A DNA stretch of 64,000 bases from Paraperibacillus marinus (GCF_046237605.1 NZ_CP143542.1:1736001-1800000), one strand, 5' to 3'; shown: positions 42,680-51,800, numbered from the stretch's first letter. Notes: generated by a model from the letters alone, not told the origin. Translations and numbers: made by a program.

Positions 42680-43426
42680 ATGAAAAAGACTTTATTCTCA
42701 TTAGTCGCAGCGGCGGCGCTTACAGGTACGGCGGGAGTGAACGCCCAGGCAGAGGAAATCGTGGTTAAGAAGGGCGACACTCTTTGGAGAATCAGCCAGA
42801 ATCATGGAGTGGCAGTTTCAGAATTAAAGAAATGGAATCATTTAAAGAGCGACATCATCCATCCGGAAGATCATTTGACGGTTTCCCCTGATAAGCACCA
42901 CAAGGTATTAAAGGGAGAAACGCTTTGGAGCATTGCCGATAAATATGGAGTCTCTGTTTATAATATTAAGAATTGGAACAATCTATCGTCCGATATTATT
43001 CATCCAGGACAAGATCTTAAAGTAAATTCAGTAACATATGAGACACCGCCAAGCAAATCAGGCACGCCGGTAAGCAGTAAGCCTGTCGCTGCACAGCCAG
43101 CGGCAGTGAAAAGTGAGTCAAAGCCGGCAGCTGAAGGCAAAACCATCAATGTTAGGGCCACTGCTTATACTGCAAGCTGCGAAGGATGCTCCGGCATAAC
43201 AGCAACAGGTGTAAACATCAAGGACAATCCATCTGCAAAAGTAATCGCTGTTGATCCAAAAGTCATTCCGCTCGGATCCAAAGTCTATGTTGAAGGCTAT
43301 GGCTATGCGACGGCTGAAGATACAGGCGGAGCAATCAAAGGAAACCGTATCGATGTCTTCATCCCTGAACAGCAAAATGCCATTGAGTGGGGATCTAAAC
43401 AAGTGAAAGTAACTGTAATTAAATAA
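42680..43426 (+). CDS. yocH: Secreted cell-wall protein with two LysM and a 3D domain (YocH-like)
   Basis: The 248-residue protein has a signal peptide (cleavage after NAQA, about residue 24), two LysM repeats (VVKKGDTLWRISQNHGV, 26-70; VLKGETLWSIADKYGV, 75-118), a Ser/Pro/Ala linker (120-158) and a C-terminal 3D domain with RATAYTAS, ATGVN, IAVDPKVIPLGSKVYVEGYG and the three Asp motif AEDTGGAIKGNRIDVF. It should bind and cleave peptidoglycan outside the cell. Length and layout fit YocH, a WalKR target. GGGAGGAA precedes the ATG. Confidence 0.87.
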   Translation: MKKTLFSLVAAAALTGTAGVNAQAEEIVVKKGDTLWRISQNHGVAVSELKKWNHLKSDIIHPEDHLTVSPDKHHKVLKGETLWSIADKYGVSVYNIKNWNNLSSDIIHPGQDLKVNSVTYETPPSKSGTPVSSKPVAAQPAAVKSESKPAAEGKTINVRATAYTASCEGCSGITATGVNIKDNPSAKVIAVDPKVIPLGSKVYVEGYGYATAEDTGGAIKGNRIDVFIPEQQNAIEWGSKQVKVTVIK

Positions 43427-43440
43427 TTTAAATACAGTCT

Positions 43441-43469
43441 AGCTGCCCCTGTCAGGGGCAGCTTTTTTT
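43441..43469 (+). terminator. Terminator of the yocH-like gene
   Basis: A 10-bp G+C-rich stem (43441-43450 with 43454-43463) is followed by seven T residues. The gap from here to 43719 has no convincing gene. Confidence 0.9.
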
Positions 43470-43719
43470 GCATTGGGCGAACGCTATACGGATGACTTCA
43501 TTTCAACAGGTAGAAGGACAATTTATGCCGAAAACCCTTCATTTCCTGCCTTACTATGCGGTGCTCAGCCCCGGACAGCCATTCAGTCTGCCTGCTATTC
43601 CCGGTTTCGGCTGAATTTTTCTATCTTAGCAGGTATTGGATATGCTCTGCAGGTTTCCGGCCGGCTAAATGCGGGAAAGAATAAGTGCTTGATTTGAATT
43701 GATGAGAGGAGCCGCCTAT

Positions 43720-44559
43720 ATGGGGATGTTAAGTAATACAGGTGCGAAGAAGGCAGCTGACCATGCTTCCCGTCAGATGAGACCTTGGATATTAAAATTC
43801 GCACGAATCGGTTTCATGGCTAAGGGAGCTGTTTATATTCTGGTGGGGGCACTGTCCTTTTTAGCAGCAATTGGCGGGGGCGGACAGGCAAAGGGCACTA
43901 ATGGGGCCATGAGCTCAGTCGCTGCCAAGCCATATGGCGAAGTTCTTTTATGGCTGTTGGCTATCGGGCTGGTCGGATATATCTTTTGGCTCGCAGTCCA
44001 GGTCTTTAAAAAGGACCCTTTGGAAGAAAATAAATATAAAGAGATGATGCAGAGAGCGGGCAATGCAATCTCATGCGGAATCTATATTGCCCTGACAATC
44101 AAGGCAGTATCGCTTGCAGTTCATGCAGGCAGTTCAGGAAACGCCAAGGAGGCATGGACAGCCAAACTCCTGGCAACAGAAATTGGACCCTGGATAGTAG
44201 GACTGGTAGGGGCTGGCATAATCATTTATGGCATTAAAGAAATAGTTTCGGCGGTGAGGGAACGCTTTTTGAGCCAATTCAAGACAGGTGAGATGGACGA
44301 AAAAGAAATTCTGGCCGTAAAGAAAGCCGGTAAGGCTGGCATCATTTCCAGAGGACTGGTCATCATTGTTCTTGGGTTTTTTGTCATCAAGATGGCGGTT
44401 ACCGTCGATCCGAACAACCCGAAGGGAATGGACGGTGCGCTTCAAAAAATTCTTGCCCAGGAATATGGGCCATGGATGCTTGCGGTCCTTTCAATCGGTC
44501 TTGCATTATATGGTGTTTATGAAATCCTGAAAGGTAAGAATAAACATATAACCATCTAA
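43720..44559 (+). CDS. DUF1206 membrane protein
   Basis: The product (279 residues from ATG 43720, which follows GAGAGGA by nine bases) has three repeats of a two-helix DUF1206 unit: ARIGFMAKGAVYILVGALSF, AGNAISCGIYIALTIKAVS and AGIISRGLVIIVLGFFVIK each start a pair. Repeats are separated by charged cytoplasmic loops. DUF1206 proteins are widespread and uncharacterised. No terminator is evident right after the stop. Confidence 0.83.
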   Translation: MGMLSNTGAKKAADHASRQMRPWILKFARIGFMAKGAVYILVGALSFLAAIGGGGQAKGTNGAMSSVAAKPYGEVLLWLLAIGLVGYIFWLAVQVFKKDPLEENKYKEMMQRAGNAISCGIYIALTIKAVSLAVHAGSSGNAKEAWTAKLLATEIGPWIVGLVGAGIIIYGIKEIVSAVRERFLSQFKTGEMDEKEILAVKKAGKAGIISRGLVIIVLGFFVIKMAVTVDPNNPKGMDGALQKILAQEYGPWMLAVLSIGLALYGVYEILKGKNKHITI

Positions 44560-44654
44560 CAATTTACCTCCTATAGTTTATATAATCGTCATGCCGGGAA
44601 TAGAATGTTACAACAAAATAATCGAGAGTAATCATTCGTCAGCAAAAAGGCCGC

Positions 44655-44690
44655 TTGACATTACATGTAAAGTATAGTATTATAAATACT
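44655..44690 (+). promoter_or_regulatory. Strong sigma-A promoter with an overlapping palindrome
   Basis: TTGACA (44655-44660), a 17-base spacer and TATTAT (44678-44683) form a near-consensus promoter. A perfect inverted repeat AGTATT-ATA-AATACT (44676-44690) covers the -10 box and start site, and the spacer holds TTACATGTAA. This suggests control by a repressor. No gene starts within 500 bases downstream. Confidence 0.65.
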
Positions 44691-45116
44691 GGTTTCATTT
44701 ATATTAGTTGAGAATATTAAATGAAATATCGAGGGTAATTAAATCGCAGAATTTTATTATTTTAATTACAATATGATATTTCCGCTTAATGCGAACCCAA
44801 GTGCCGGCTGCAGCACTTATTAAGCTGAGGTAATACCGGAATATAGCTATGCTGGCTATATGAAATCAGTTACGATAAATCAAAATTAGACACGGTATTG
44901 CCGTATACAATAAAATTTTGCTGAATGAGTCAAAACCTTATTTTTTCGACTGGCGCGACCTAGGAGTCGCAGGATGGAAGAGAGGTAGGGCTTTCATATT
45001 TAGGTTTTGAATGTTGATTACTCTCACCTAAATATAACTTGCTTTTTAGCAGGTGCTAATTTTAAAATAAATACTTGTGAATAAAAGGTGCTGCCTTCTG
45101 GGCTGGCACCTTTTTC
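44691..45116 (+). ncRNA. Candidate structured non-coding RNA or long leader
   Basis: From the promoter to the terminator at 45083-45116 there is no frame with a ribosome site, but many helices: 44693-44727, 44735-44769, a perfect 7-bp hairpin 44841-44861, GCGAC/GTCGC near 44954-44970, and 45046-45059. Two helices exclude each other: TCAAAACC (44929-44936) with GGTTTTGA (45003-45010), or ATATTTAGGT (44997-45006) with ACCTAAATAT (45027-45036). I recognise no known riboswitch or housekeeping RNA. It could be a free sRNA or a switch for the helicase gene 68 bases after the terminator. Confidence 0.45.
45083..45116 (+). terminator. Terminator ahead of the nuclease-helicase gene
   Basis: A 9-bp stem (45083-45091 with 45106-45114) with a 14-base loop is followed by five T residues. 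Confidence 0.8.
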
Positions 45117-45202
45117 TATAGGATTGATTAATTCGGGAGATTGTAGTCTTATTAATACATAAGGAGATTAGAGAACAAATTATGTTAAGGCCGGGTGAGT
45201 GT

Positions 45203-47506
45203 ATGGAAGAAATTAAAGTTTCAGTCAGGCCATTGGTCGAATACGTATACCGGGCAGGAAGCATTGAAAAGGGTTTCGGATCGCAGGCATCGATGACCGA
45301 GGGAACCCTTGCCCATCAAAAGGTACAAAAAGGCTACAAAGATGGGGACCAAAAGGAATTGCCGCTCATGGCTGTATTGGAAGCGGAAGGCATCCGATTC
45401 AGGATTGAAGGGCGCTGTGACGGAATCCTCGCGGCAGAAGAGGGTGTCGTGATTGATGAAATAAAATCAACTAAAAAAGATTTGAACGAAATAGATGAAG
45501 GAGGGTACCCTGTTCATTGGGCACAGGCAAAATGCTATGCCTATATGTATGCACTTGCAAATGAGCTATCTGGCCTGACCGTCCAGCTTACTTATGTCCA
45601 TCTTCAAACCCAGGAAATCATCAGATATAGAAGGAAGTATACCGCTTTGGAGCTCGAGCGCTGGATGCAAGGGCTGCTGGCTGATTATGTTCCATATGCC
45701 AGATTGAGGCTGAAACTGCTAAAAGAGAGAGAAATCAGCATAGCGGCGCTTCCATTCCCTTACGAGTCCTACCGGAGGGGGCAAAGGCATTTTGCCGGAG
45801 CGGTTTATAAGACAATTACTGATCAAGCCAGCCTTTTTGCCAGTGCTCCTACAGGAATAGGAAAAACCATCTCCGCCCTGTTCCCATCATTAAAGGCAAT
45901 GGGGGAGGGCAGGATAAAGAAAATATTTTATCTGACTGCAAAGACCATTACCAGGCAGGTGGCCGAGGATGCATTATTGGTCATGGAGCAGAAGGGCCTC
46001 AAAGTGAACTCGGTGACCATTACTGCAAAAGATAAGATATGCTTCCAGGATAATCTTTCATGTTCACGGGAAAGCTGTGTATATTGTGAGGGCTATTACG
46101 ACCGGATAAATGGAGCGGTCATGGACATCTTATCAATTGAAACCATCATGACCCGTGAAATCATAGAGAAATATGCGAAGAAACATAGAGTCTGCCCTTT
46201 TGAATTCTCCCTGGATCTTGCTTATACGGCCGATATTGTTATCTGCGATTATAATTATATATTTGATCCGAAAGTATCGCTTAAGAGGCTCTGGGATGAT
46301 GCGAAAAAGGAGAGTGTGCTTCTGATTGATGAAGCACATAACCTTGTAGATCGGTCCCGATCCATGTTTTCGGCAGAAATAGTGAAATCGCTTTACCTGG
46401 CTTTAAAGCGGGAGTATAAAGGCGCGAGTCCGGGAGTATTTAAGGCATCTAAAAAAGTAAACGATTTCTTTATCGGGGAAAGGAAAAAAATTCCGGATTC
46501 TAATTACTTAGTGCAGGACGAATTGCCCCGGGAAATTGTGGAGGTGCTGGAGGAGTTTTGTGATGCGGCAGAAGAAGAGCTGCTTGCTGCCGGCCCTTCT
46601 TCGCAGCCGGAATTGCTTCTGGAGGCTTATTTCAGCGCCAATGATTTTATAAAAATCTCCAAATTATTCAATGATGACTATGCTTGTATGTATATAAAGG
46701 AAAATCAGGACTTCTCCATCAAATTACTGTGTCTGGATGCCTCTGGATTATTAGGAAAGGCGGGAAACTCATATGGTTCTAAAATCTTCTTCTCGGCAAC
46801 TCTCCAGCCTGTCCAGTTCTACAAAGACATGCTTGGTGCGAAACCAGAAGATTACACCCTGATTCTTCCGAGTCCTTTTGAGGCACATCAGACCCAGGTA
46901 TTCATTTACCCAGTATCAACACGATATCATGACAGGCAAAAAAGCCATCATCCTATTGCCGGCATGATCAAAAAAGCTCTCCTGGCTAAGCAGGGCAACT
47001 ATCTTGTCTTTTTTCCTTCATACAGATATATGCAGGATGTTTTCCTTGCCCTGGAGGAAATCGGACACGATGCCAATCTGATCATTCAAAAAACACAGAT
47101 GACGGAACGGGAGAGGGAAGAATTCCTTGCTTCTTTTAAGGCAGGGACAGCTGGTGTTCATGCAGGTTTTGCAGTTCTTGGCGGCATCTTTTCGGAAGGA
47201 GTCGATCTTATAGGCGACCGCCTGAATGGTGTGATGGTTGTAGGAGTGGGACTCCCCCAAATCGGTTTCGAAAGAAATGTCATTAAAGAACATTTTACTG
47301 AATCAGGCAGGAATGGCTACGATTATGCCTATGTTTTCCCTGGTATGAACAAGATTCTCCAGGCGGCTGGCCGCCTGATACGGTCAGAGTCGGACAGCGG
47401 GACCATCATCTTAGCGGATGACCGTTACCTTACACAGAAGTATCAGGCCATGCTGCCTCCGGAATGGCGGGATTACACCATCCTAAAAGCAAAATTTGAG
47501 GATTAG
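45203..47506 (+). CDS. Rad3/XPD-like DNA helicase with an N-terminal nuclease-like domain
   Basis: The product (767 residues from ATG 45203) begins with a PD-(D/E)XK-like domain of Cas4/RecB type (about 10-150, IEGRCDGIL and VIDEIKSTK). The helicase part has Walker A SAPTGIGKT, an iron-sulphur cluster region with four Cys (KICFQDNLSCSRESCVYCEGYY), LLIDEAHNL, and QAAGRLIRSESD as motif VI. XPD/DinG-type helicases unwind DNA 5' to 3', so it likely acts in repair or R-loop removal. An upstream ATG (45182) is also possible: AAGGAG lies 13 bases before it, while 45203 follows GGGTGAG. The long leader upstream may control it. Confidence 0.85.
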   Translation: MEEIKVSVRPLVEYVYRAGSIEKGFGSQASMTEGTLAHQKVQKGYKDGDQKELPLMAVLEAEGIRFRIEGRCDGILAAEEGVVIDEIKSTKKDLNEIDEGGYPVHWAQAKCYAYMYALANELSGLTVQLTYVHLQTQEIIRYRRKYTALELERWMQGLLADYVPYARLRLKLLKEREISIAALPFPYESYRRGQRHFAGAVYKTITDQASLFASAPTGIGKTISALFPSLKAMGEGRIKKIFYLTAKTITRQVAEDALLVMEQKGLKVNSVTITAKDKICFQDNLSCSRESCVYCEGYYDRINGAVMDILSIETIMTREIIEKYAKKHRVCPFEFSLDLAYTADIVICDYNYIFDPKVSLKRLWDDAKKESVLLIDEAHNLVDRSRSMFSAEIVKSLYLALKREYKGASPGVFKASKKVNDFFIGERKKIPDSNYLVQDELPREIVEVLEEFCDAAEEELLAAGPSSQPELLLEAYFSANDFIKISKLFNDDYACMYIKENQDFSIKLLCLDASGLLGKAGNSYGSKIFFSATLQPVQFYKDMLGAKPEDYTLILPSPFEAHQTQVFIYPVSTRYHDRQKSHHPIAGMIKKALLAKQGNYLVFFPSYRYMQDVFLALEEIGHDANLIIQKTQMTEREREEFLASFKAGTAGVHAGFAVLGGIFSEGVDLIGDRLNGVMVVGVGLPQIGFERNVIKEHFTESGRNGYDYAYVFPGMNKILQAAGRLIRSESDSGTIILADDRYLTQKYQAMLPPEWRDYTILKAKFED

Positions 47507-47553
47507 TCCTGTAAGAGAGAGGGTACATATAAATATCAGCTAGGAGGGATATA

Positions 47554-47733
47554 ATGACTGAAAAATCAAATGCTCGTCCAGAGGATGCCGCAGGAAAAAG
47601 CTATAATCCAAAAAACACGACCATTAAGGATGAAACATTAAAGGGGCTTGAAAAGACCCATGGTCAGGTGATGGACTATTACGAAGGTCCAGCCGCTGAA
47701 GAGCAGGATGACAGTAAAAACAAAAAAAATTAA
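47554..47733 (+). CDS. yozQ: YozQ-like small protein (DUF4025)
   Basis: The 59-residue hydrophilic product (MTEKSNARPEDAAGKSYNP ... DSKNKKN) matches the DUF4025 pattern, DAAGKxYxP then KGLExTHxQ. TAGGAGGGAT lies before the ATG; the stop enters the terminator stem. Function is unknown. Confidence 0.75.
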   Translation: MTEKSNARPEDAAGKSYNPKNTTIKDETLKGLEKTHGQVMDYYEGPAAEEQDDSKNKKN

Positions 47734-47758
47734 AGAGCGTGCTGCACGCTCTTTTTAT
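47732..47758 (+). terminator. Terminator of the yozQ-like gene
   Basis: A 10-bp stem (47732-47741 with 47745-47754) with a three-base loop is followed by five T residues. Confidence 0.87.
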
Positions 47759-47809
47759 TATTGATTTTTTTCATTAATTGCCCGAAAATTAGATAAAAAC
47801 GGAGAAATA

Positions 47810-48055
47810 ATGATGAAGAGATTTCACTGCTGTGCAACCTGCATCCATTTCAGTGCAAATAAGGATCACCTTGGAATGAAATATAAGTGCACGAGGCTTG
47901 GTTTTGATACGATGCCCCGCTATCAGTTTAATTGCTGGAAACCGAAGGAGCAGGTAGTGAGACTGATAAAGAAGGAACAGTCCAGAAACGTTTTGCCAGT
48001 TTCAGAACTTTCTGAAGGGAATAATGACAGTGAAAAAGGCCATACTAATGGATAA
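47810..48055 (+). CDS. Small Cys-containing protein of unknown function
   Basis: The 81-residue product begins MMKRFHCCATCIHFSANKD and has Cys pairs CCxxC, then single Cys at YKCTR and NCWKP, a set that could bind zinc. The C-terminal third is polar. CGGAGAAAT precedes two adjacent ATGs. The CBS-protein gene follows 18 bases later, so they may be co-transcribed. I recognise no named family. Confidence 0.65.
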   Translation: MMKRFHCCATCIHFSANKDHLGMKYKCTRLGFDTMPRYQFNCWKPKEQVVRLIKKEQSRNVLPVSELSEGNNDSEKGHTNG

Positions 48056-48073
48056 AAATGGAGGCTGATTATC

Positions 48074-48505
48074 GTGAAAACTGTCAGGGAATATATGACG
48101 TCAGACGTAACCTTCTGTACAACATTGGATAATGTTTACGAAGCTGCATTGAAAATGAAAGAAAACGATGTAGGAATCATCCCGGTATTAGAAAACGATA
48201 AGCTTGCAGGGGTATTGACAGACCGTGATCTGGTTGTACGGGGAATAGCCGGGAAACATCCCGGCTCGACTAAAATCACCGATATCATGACCCAGGAAAT
48301 TTACACTGCTGCTCCTGATATGAGTGTAGATGAGGCACTTGAGCTGATGGCCAGCCGGCAGGTAAAACGGCTCCCGGTGGTCGAAGATGGCAGGCTGGCA
48401 GGCATGATAGCTCTGAAGGATATAGCGGTCCATGAGGATACAATTGCGGAAGCCGGGCATACTCTGTCCGAAATCTCAGAGGGGCATGGCAATAATTTTA
48501 ACTAA
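48074..48505 (+). CDS. yhcV: Two-CBS-domain protein (YhcV-like)
   Basis: The 143-residue protein consists of two CBS motifs, MTSDVTFCTTLDNVYEAALKM ... VLTDRDLVVRG and MTQEIYTAAPDMSVDEALELM ... MIALKDIAV, which bind adenosine nucleotides. It has no catalytic domain and matches B. subtilis YhcV in length. The start is GTG, nine bases after GGAGG. Role unknown, likely an energy-state sensor. Confidence 0.82.
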   Translation: MKTVREYMTSDVTFCTTLDNVYEAALKMKENDVGIIPVLENDKLAGVLTDRDLVVRGIAGKHPGSTKITDIMTQEIYTAAPDMSVDEALELMASRQVKRLPVVEDGRLAGMIALKDIAVHEDTIAEAGHTLSEISEGHGNNFN

Positions 48506-48513
48506 TGTCAGAT

Positions 48514-48543
48514 AATCAGCTTTCACACGAAAGCTGATTTTTT
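48514..48543 (+). terminator. Terminator of yhcV
   Basis: An 11-bp perfect stem (48514-48524 with 48529-48539) with an ACAC loop is followed by six T residues. Confidence 0.9.
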
Positions 48544-48607
48544 CTTGCCGTCTAGGTTCCTTAAGTTTCTCTCATGGAAACTTTTGTGATTTAATGAAGT
48601 TACTATA

Positions 48608-49408
48608 ATGAAAAAGGGGTGGACCCGCCTGAATAAGCTGTCTGTATCTGTTTTATCCATAGCCGCCCTGCTGCTGCTGTGCCTCTACCTTGGAGGCTTT
48701 GTGTACGCTGTCAATAATAATGTGAACGGGCAGCCTCAACAGGATGCGTCTCTTCTAAAAAAAGAGAGCCAGGAAAAAGAGGATGGCAAGGAAATAAGTG
48801 TCGCTGCGATCGGTGACTCCTTGACAAGGGGAATCGGAGATGAAAGCGGCAAAGGATATATAGGGTATTTAACAGATGAAATGAAAGAGAAAACGAAGAA
48901 AAAGGTCGTTGTCCAGAATCTCGGCATCAGCGGACAGCGTTCAAATCAGCTTCTTGCACAAATCAAAACCAAATCCATTAAGGAACGGCTGGCTGAGGCA
49001 GATTATGTGCTCATTACTATCGGAGGCAATGATCTGTTTCAAGGCGGTCAGACGCTCGCCGATTTTAACCAGGAAAAAATAAAGGAAATACAGCAGAAAT
49101 ACATTCAGAATATTAAGGCCATTTTTTCCGGAATCAGGAAAGAAAATCCGGAAGCAGTCATTTTCCTTGCCGGTTTATATAATCCGTTCAGCGAAATGGA
49201 TAATGGAAAGGAAACCTCTGCAGTTGTACGGGAATGGAATTTCAGTACTGCCGAGACAGCCGCCGGCTTTAATAAAACGGTGTTTGTGCCTACCTTCGAT
49301 TTATTTGAACTTCAGGTAAACGACCTTCTTTATACCGATCGTTTTCACCCCAATACGAAAGGGTACCGCCTGATAGCTGAAAGAGTTGCAGCATTGCTGA
49401 CTTTGTAA
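48608..49408 (+). CDS. Membrane-anchored SGNH/GDSL hydrolase
   Basis: The 266-residue protein has an N-terminal membrane helix (about 12-34) and an extracellular SGNH esterase domain: block I AAIGDSLTRGIG (catalytic Ser), block II LGISGQRS (Gly), block III IGGNDLF (Asn) and block V DRFHPNTKGY (Asp/His). It resembles the YpmR-type lipases of Bacillus. No strong ribosome site is seen before ATG 48608. It sits 10 bases before an ABC transporter gene pair and is probably in one operon with it. Confidence 0.85.
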   Translation: MKKGWTRLNKLSVSVLSIAALLLLCLYLGGFVYAVNNNVNGQPQQDASLLKKESQEKEDGKEISVAAIGDSLTRGIGDESGKGYIGYLTDEMKEKTKKKVVVQNLGISGQRSNQLLAQIKTKSIKERLAEADYVLITIGGNDLFQGGQTLADFNQEKIKEIQQKYIQNIKAIFSGIRKENPEAVIFLAGLYNPFSEMDNGKETSAVVREWNFSTAETAAGFNKTVFVPTFDLFELQVNDLLYTDRFHPNTKGYRLIAERVAALLTL

Positions 49409-49418
49409 GGAGGAACTG

Positions 49419-50327
49419 ATGTCATCTATTACACTTTCCGTTAAAAATGTGAAAAAAAGAATTGGCAGAAAAGAAATTATCAAAGGACTTGATTTTAATT
49501 TATACGAGGGAGAAGTATTTGGGTTCCTTGGCCCGAACGGCGCAGGCAAAACAACAACGATCAGGATGCTGACCGGTCTGATCAAGCCTACTTCCGGGAC
49601 AATCACCATCTGCGGCTATGATCTGCAGAAGGATTTTACAAATGCCATGATGCACCTTGGATGCATTGTGGAGAATCCAGAGTTATATCCTTTTCTATCC
49701 GGATATGATAATCTGATTCACTTTGCACGAATGATCCCTAGACTTGAAGATAAAAGGATCAGTGAGGTCATTTCACTGGTCGGCATGGATGAACGAATCC
49801 ACGATAAGGTCAAGACTTATTCTCTCGGGATGCGCCAGCGTCTCGGAATTGCCCAGGCCCTGCTCGGCAGACCCAAAGTATTGATTCTCGACGAGCCGAC
49901 CAATGGCCTGGATCCTGCCGGTATTCGGGAAATGCGGCTTTTCATCAGGGAGCTTGCTATAACAGAGGGCCTCAGTGTACTTGTATCGAGCCATCTGCTG
50001 AGTGAGATTCAATTGCTGTGTGACAGAGTCTCCATCATATCGAAGGGTTCAATCATCCAGACCGGGACTGTGAAGCATCTGCTTTCCAATCAGGAAAAAC
50101 TTCTGTGGAATGTTGAGCCGGCTGCTGAAGGCATGGAGATACTAAAGCAGTTTACCGCAGCTGAAGAAGACGGGGGGGTCATTGTCACGGATTACATTCC
50201 AGGAAAAGCTGCTGAATGGAATGAAGCACTCGTGAAAGCGGGTGTGAAGGTAATGGAAATGAACCGCCGTCTTCCTGCCCTGGAGGATTTATTCCTGGAA
50301 CTGACGGGCGGTGACAAAATTGATTAA
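49419..50327 (+). CDS. ABC transporter ATP-binding protein
   Basis: The 302-residue ATPase has Walker A GPNGAGKTT, signature YSLGMRQRLGIAQ, Walker B LILDEPTNGLDP and the H-loop SSHLLSE, then a C-terminal extension of about 80 residues typical of the DrrA/BcrA group. It pairs with the permease whose gene overlaps its end. The pair resembles YhcH/YhcI of B. subtilis, possibly a peptide or antibiotic exporter. GGAGG precedes the ATG. Confidence 0.88.
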   Translation: MSSITLSVKNVKKRIGRKEIIKGLDFNLYEGEVFGFLGPNGAGKTTTIRMLTGLIKPTSGTITICGYDLQKDFTNAMMHLGCIVENPELYPFLSGYDNLIHFARMIPRLEDKRISEVISLVGMDERIHDKVKTYSLGMRQRLGIAQALLGRPKVLILDEPTNGLDPAGIREMRLFIRELAITEGLSVLVSSHLLSEIQLLCDRVSIISKGSIIQTGTVKHLLSNQEKLLWNVEPAAEGMEILKQFTAAEEDGGVIVTDYIPGKAAEWNEALVKAGVKVMEMNRRLPALEDLFLELTGGDKID

Positions 50328-51300
50328 CCTCATCGAGAACGAAATGATGAAACTAATAGCAAGAAAGAGGCTGTACGTTGTCGCTGCAATTCTGACCGTA
50401 CTTGTCGTTTTGTTCACTTATGCTCAGTATCAGACTGTTCAGACACAGCTAAAAAAACTGGGTACGACCGATTGGAAAACCTCCTTGCAGCAACAGATCA
50501 TTGATACGCAGAACAGGCTGAATAACAGCCGGATACCTGATGATTTTAAAAAGGAGCTGGAGGTAAGGGTAAAGCAGCAGCAATATTATCTGGACAATGA
50601 TATCAATCCTGCCGAGCCCGGTGCACCGAGCTTTACGAAGGAGTTTCTTGAAAACTCTATCGATTTGCTGCTGCCGCTCCTGATTATGGTGATAGCAAGC
50701 GACCTAGTATCCTCTGAATTCAGCATGGGGTCCATTAAATTGCTCCTCACCCGGCCGATCAAACGGTGGAAGGTGCTTCTTAGCAAGTACATTACCCTTC
50801 TTTTCGCAATATCATTGATACTGGCGCTGCTTGGCATTGTCTCCTACTTGATTTCAGGAGTTGTATTCGGCTTTAAGGGGTGGACAGCACCGGCATTCAC
50901 CGGCTTTAAGATTACAGAGACAGGATTTGATGCATCCGGGGCCATGGTTATCCCGCAATGGAAATTTTTAATGATGGATTTTGGTTTAGTCTGGTTTGCA
51001 GCAGTGGTTGTAGGGACTCTTTCCTTTATGGTGTCTGTAATGGTCCGCAGTACTGCAGCAGGCATGGGGATTATCCTGGCCCTGTTGATTGCCGGGGCAA
51101 TCCTCAGCAATATGGTCTCATCCTGGATATCAGCCAAATACTTATTCATGCTCAACCTGCGGCTGCCAGATTATCTTAATGGCGACCCGCCGCCTATCGA
51201 AGGGATGTCACTATCCTTCTCGCTTATCGTTTTGTCAGTGTGGTGGCTGGCGGCACTAGTTGCATCCTTCTGGGTGTTTACGAAAAAAGATATATATTAG
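50311..51300 (+). CDS. ABC-2 type transporter permease
   Basis: The 329-residue membrane protein has a first helix (about 20-38), an extracellular, helical charged domain (40-115, QQQYYLDNDINPAEPG) and five helices, with SSEFSMGSIKLLLTRPIKR as the coupling motif before the second. It overlaps the ATPase gene by 17 bases, starting at GTG 50311, and is surely co-translated with it. Substrate unknown. Confidence 0.85.
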   Translation: MTKLINLIENEMMKLIARKRLYVVAAILTVLVVLFTYAQYQTVQTQLKKLGTTDWKTSLQQQIIDTQNRLNNSRIPDDFKKELEVRVKQQQYYLDNDINPAEPGAPSFTKEFLENSIDLLLPLLIMVIASDLVSSEFSMGSIKLLLTRPIKRWKVLLSKYITLLFAISLILALLGIVSYLISGVVFGFKGWTAPAFTGFKITETGFDASGAMVIPQWKFLMMDFGLVWFAAVVVGTLSFMVSVMVRSTAAGMGIILALLIAGAILSNMVSSWISAKYLFMLNLRLPDYLNGDPPPIEGMSLSFSLIVLSVWWLAALVASFWVFTKKDIY

Positions 51301-51327
51301 AATGATTTAATAACTGGAGGATTCGGC

Positions 51328-51696
51328 ATGTTTGAATTTAAAGGAATTGATCATGTCCAGCTGGCAGGGCCAGCTGGGTGTGAGGAGGAAGCAAGAGCAT
51401 TTTTCAGCGGGATTCTTGGACTTGAAGAAATAGTGAAGCCGGCAAGCCTGAATCAGAATGGATGCTGGTTCCTCTGCGGGAACCAGGAGATCCATATAGG
51501 AATTCAGAATGATTTTTCCCCTTCCAAAAAGGCACATCCGGGATTGCAGGTTACCGGCCTGAAGGAACTGGCAAGAGTCCTCGCCGACAATGGAATTGAA
51601 GTCAGGGAAGATAAACCGATTGCGGGGAGAAATAGGATTTTCGTTGATGACCCTTTTGGAAATCGTATTGAATTCCTTGAATTTATAAGAGATTGA
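51328..51696 (+). CDS. VOC-family (glyoxalase-like) protein
   Basis: The 122-residue protein has one vicinal-oxygen-chelate domain: IDHVQLAGP with metal-ligand His, LGLEEIVKP, IHIGIQ, and DDPFGNRIEFLEF with metal-ligand Glu. It acts as a dimer in this family; reactions range from glyoxalase to fosfomycin resistance and cannot be told here. TGGAGG precedes the ATG, 27 bases after the permease stop, so it may belong to the same transcript. Confidence 0.82.
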   Translation: MFEFKGIDHVQLAGPAGCEEEARAFFSGILGLEEIVKPASLNQNGCWFLCGNQEIHIGIQNDFSPSKKAHPGLQVTGLKELARVLADNGIEVREDKPIAGRNRIFVDDPFGNRIEFLEFIRD

Positions 51697-51800
51697 GATT
51701 TATATGAAACCTTTTCCATTTTTCAGCGTAAGTAATGGAAACGGGCAGGAGCCTGTCCTATAAGAAACCGACAATCTATTAAATACAGGGAGCTGAAAAT

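Noticed and set aside
43473..43697. 74-codon frame between the yocH-like and DUF1206 genes
   Set aside because: It lacks a ribosome site and starts just after a strong terminator; composition is not protein-like.
44691..45116. Known riboswitch, 6S RNA, tmRNA or RNase P RNA
   Set aside because: None of the conserved core sequences I know for these RNAs is present on either strand.
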